DNA of 5,841 nt, from contig JACRKM010000092.1 of the NCBI GenBank assembly GCA_016219765.1, positions 1 through 5,841 of the forward strand, in the 5' to 3' direction. The first letter of the stretch is position 1; each line of letters starts with the position of its first letter. A model generated the notes under the pieces. That model had not been told where the DNA came from and did not search any database. It saw nothing but the letters and a program-made list of their open reading frames with translations. Of this stretch, positions 5,675 through 5,841 are shown piece by piece. Both the position numbers and the translations under genes were made by a program. The stretch is from Candidatus Woesearchaeota archaeon (lineage in GTDB: Archaea > Nanobdellota > Nanobdellia > Woesearchaeales > UBA11576).

Positions 5675-5841
5675 GTTAATATAAGAGTTATTTAAGTATA
5701 AATTACTTTCTATTCTTTCTAATTTGAAGGCCGTTAGAGAGGTTATTCATGTTAGTAATTTACTGGAGTTCTGGATTGAAACTAATCGCTCAGACTGTTC
5801 CATAATTCATAAACTATAACTACTGGTTGGCGTGTATAGCA
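5675..5841. other. AT-rich intergenic region at the window edge
   Basis: Apart from the promoter of the 179-residue gene I see no gene here. Short frames on both strands (for example an 18-codon minus-strand frame starting MEQSERL) have no ribosome-binding site or well-placed TATA box. No tRNA, array or clear hairpin was seen. Confidence 0.5.
5697..5702 (-). promoter_or_regulatory. TATA box for the 179-residue gene, leaderless layout
   Basis: TTTATA on the minus strand is centred about 26 bases upstream of the ATG at 5674. The interval is AT-rich and contains further TATA-like strings (TTAAATAA, CTTATATTA), but these lie too close to the start to serve it. There is no Shine-Dalgarno site. 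Confidence 0.5.

Overview
The window reads as archaeal DNA, most plausibly from a DPANN-type or other small-genome archaeon sampled by metagenomics. The lineage is an inference with moderate confidence. The domain call rests on three genes whose best start codon lies 26-27 bases downstream of a TATA-like box centre with no Shine-Dalgarno site, which is the layout of archaeal leaderless transcripts. Two other genes carry clear Shine-Dalgarno sites (AGGTGA, GGGAGG). No rRNA, tRNA or CRISPR array was seen.

Positions 1-2871 (+ strand): the 3' part of a charged, unrecognised protein gene (cut off by the window edge), then, 34 bases on, a 703-residue protein. The second protein carries a set of His/Asp/Glu motifs resembling the metal site of endonuclease IV and other xylose-isomerase-like TIM barrels, with about 290 extra residues inserted in the middle of the barrel. 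The two probably form one transcription unit. Positions 2996-3307 (+): a small, separately promoted gene of unknown function.

Positions 3368-4887 (- strand): three genes read leftward. These are a Nudix hydrolase with a perfect Nudix box, a polar protein of 206 residues with a duplicated PQTYK motif, and a 54-residue CxxC microprotein with an excellent Shine-Dalgarno site. The microprotein faces the + strand gene at 2996-3307 tail to tail.

Positions about 4921-5014: a GC-rich hairpin region that looks like the right end of an IS200/IS605-type element (the 3' region of tnpB/omega-RNA loci), with no transposase or tnpB nearby. Beyond it the base composition falls from about 50% GC to about 30% GC. 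This AT-rich side holds a 179-residue protein (- strand, leaderless promoter) with a possible CCCH zinc site. Positions 5675-5841 hold its promoter and no gene I can support.

The genes do not form an obvious single pathway. The most notable items are the interrupted TIM-barrel enzyme, the small CxxC gene, and the solo transposon end at a composition boundary.
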